Part shown: positions 62,601 to 64,000 of the stretch, piece after piece
Numbering within the stretch: position 1 is the first letter of the stretch
Layout of the letters: each line of letters begins with the position of its first letter
DNA from: Aradus depressus
Taxonomy: Eukaryota; Arthropoda; Insecta; Hemiptera; Aradidae
Reading direction: 5' to 3'
Length of the DNA: 64,000 nucleotides
NCBI GenBank assembly: GCA_963662175.1
Contig: OY759214.1
Location: forward strand, 80,674,037 to 80,738,036
Position numbers and translations under genes: made by a program
The notes under the pieces: model-generated
Seen by the model: the letters and a program-made list of their open reading frames with translations, nothing else
Told to the model about the DNA's origin: nothing
Database searches by the model: none

Positions 62601-64000
62601 TAATTTAAAACAAAAGATGGATTTTGTGTTAAACACTTTAAAACTTGAGAAATGCCCGCTCCACAGTCCCATGAGCACACAAATACTGTTACATTCTGTG
62701 AAACTTGAAGTTTAAAGATGTTAAGCCAAGGATTGATAGGAATGGTATTTAGGTATCCCCATTGAGTTGTACATCATACAAGGAGTGGATTTGTTTTCAG
62801 TTTATTCATGATAATACTGTGAATACACATCCTATAAGGTTGAGCTTCGAATGAATATGGTCCGGTCTTCTTGAAAGTTCTGGTAAGAAATTTATATGTT
62901 GGGAGAATGTTGATGGTTATGAAAATGTAGTTTGACAGATGTATGAAGACGTATTAATATACTCTTATAAGACTTCCAGAATGAAATCAGGTCCGAATGT
63001 ACCAAGTATTGGGGAGTTTGTGTAGGACTGCTTCAGAGGCGGTAAGGTATATACATGAATTTATTGTATTAAATACACAAGGAAAAACTAATAGAACACA
63101 GACTGTTTTGAAGCTTCTTGTGACATCGAATTGGGGTCAAATAACTCTGAGAACTCTGAAAAATACCGGGGATTTACGATTATGAATCTAATCTTGTAAA
63201 ATATATGTTAGTAATTCTGTTGAAAATGGATATATATGATTTATGTTAAGATAGTACAAGTCTTTGGAGAACTATGATGTACTGCTCCCCAGCAGCACAC
63301 ATTACAAAAATTTCGGAGAGGTTGTGGTGCTGGGAGTTGAGTGAAGTGTGAAGCAGGGGTTTTAGGGTATAGATGGTTCTAAAGAAAAGAATAGATCATA
63401 GGTGTTAGGTATGAAGATGATAAATGGAAGATGTTGGAATTATGGGTATTGTATACAAGAGTATTAGAAAATGCAAAGGGCACATGAGGGTGTGAGGTCG
63501 GTCTGAATTACTCGGCTGTGCTGTACGTGTTTAATTGACAGAATCCATAGGTAGTAAAGTAGTAGGGAGGGTTCAATAATGATTGTGGTCTGTGATATAT
63601 ATGAAAATGTGAAATGTAAAACCTAATGAAACATTTACAATGGTATTGTTGCATACTAGGGCGATGTCAAAGGATGGTAGGGAATAAGCTAATTAATTAA
63701 ATAAATTAGTATAGGCTGACAAGGTTTTTAGTATATATAATGTTGTATGTGTGTAATAGGTTGTAGAGGAAAGAGTATGAAGTCCTAGATGAGATGTCCG
63801 TAATACAGTAGGTGAGGTCTATTGGTGGTAGGAAGTTGGTGATGATGTATGAATTAAAGCTATCGATGTAACTGAAATGTATTCCTACTTTAGGTTTTAG
63901 TCGAAAAATATAGTGAGGCTAAAGTAACATTGGAAATGCGAATCTAAATATCGACGAGAACTGTGGATGTTGTCATTGCCGGATTAGGTATGTGAAAATA
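59452..64000 (-). repeat. Palindrome, right arm (continues past the window)
   Basis: Mirror of 54863-59411, cut by the window end. Its plus strand is purine-rich. Frames 61217-61465 (-) and 62997-63185 (+) are the counterparts of those in the left arm; the latter differs at one residue (Trp to Gly). Confidence 0.97.
59824..60821 (-). repeat. Mirror of the ~500-bp tandem duplication
   Basis: Reverse complement of 58042-59039, with the same two units. The duplication therefore predates the inverted copy or was homogenised with it. Confidence 0.92.

Overview
The window looks like repeat-dense, AT-rich nuclear DNA of an arthropod, most likely an insect. The grounds are Jockey-type LINEs, Penelope-like elements, a Helitron, piggyBac, hAT, pogo and PIF/Harbinger elements, tRNA-derived SINEs, and a SINE whose 3' tail is built of AACCT, the complement of the insect telomere repeat TTAGG. 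There are no operons, ribosome binding sites, rRNA genes, CRISPR arrays or intact host genes. Species cannot be named from the sequence. Nearly every long reading frame belongs to a mobile element or is a chance frame. The best host-gene candidate is one 89-bp exon-like block at 14899-14987 (+).

Layout. 1-3248 is the 5' part of a Jockey-clade LINE on the minus strand: ORF2 runs off the left edge and ORF1 carries one frameshift. From 3.2 to 51 kb the DNA is a nested patchwork. (1) A high-copy repeat, here called Repeat A, begins with a small palindrome (cggtgaatcaccg) and ends in a hairpin (ACTTCCCC...GGGGAAGT); more than 20 pieces lie in the window. (2) SINE-A and SINE-B are tRNA-derived, several copies having clear target-site duplications. 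(3) LINE 3' ends from at least five families. (4) Penelope-like pieces with inverted arms and hammerhead-like motifs. (5) DNA transposons: a Helitron at 5126, a fold-back MITE at 9390, a MITE with 10-bp target duplication at 25209, a pogo-like MITE at 33700, hAT at 35122, piggyBac at 38791, a PIF/Harbinger-like MITE at 42626, and an unclassified element at 45856 sitting inside a LINE. (6) A second repeat family, Repeat C. Nesting gives a relative order: Repeat A and the LINEs are old, while SINE-B, the Penelope-like elements and the MITEs came later.

51.1-54.8 kb is a decayed, pyrimidine-rich repeat array with few long frames, holding two SINE-C copies and many relics of the 'tacttccccagct' motif. 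It leads into the most striking structure, a giant palindrome. 54863-59411 and 59452-64000 are reverse complements around a 40-bp non-palindromic spacer. Arms are at least 4549 bp (the right arm is cut by the window end), and I found only two substitutions. The arms hold a 500-bp tandem duplication, and next to the apex an 82-residue frame with a 30-bp internal repeat, present once per arm. This is either a young or gene-converted inverted duplication, as on sex or B chromosomes, or a fold-back assembly artefact; the sequence alone cannot decide.

No working gene network can be inferred. The content is a record of transposition, with inactive or non-autonomous copies nearly throughout. Coordinates of decayed repeats are approximate to about 10-30 bp unless a target-site duplication is given.
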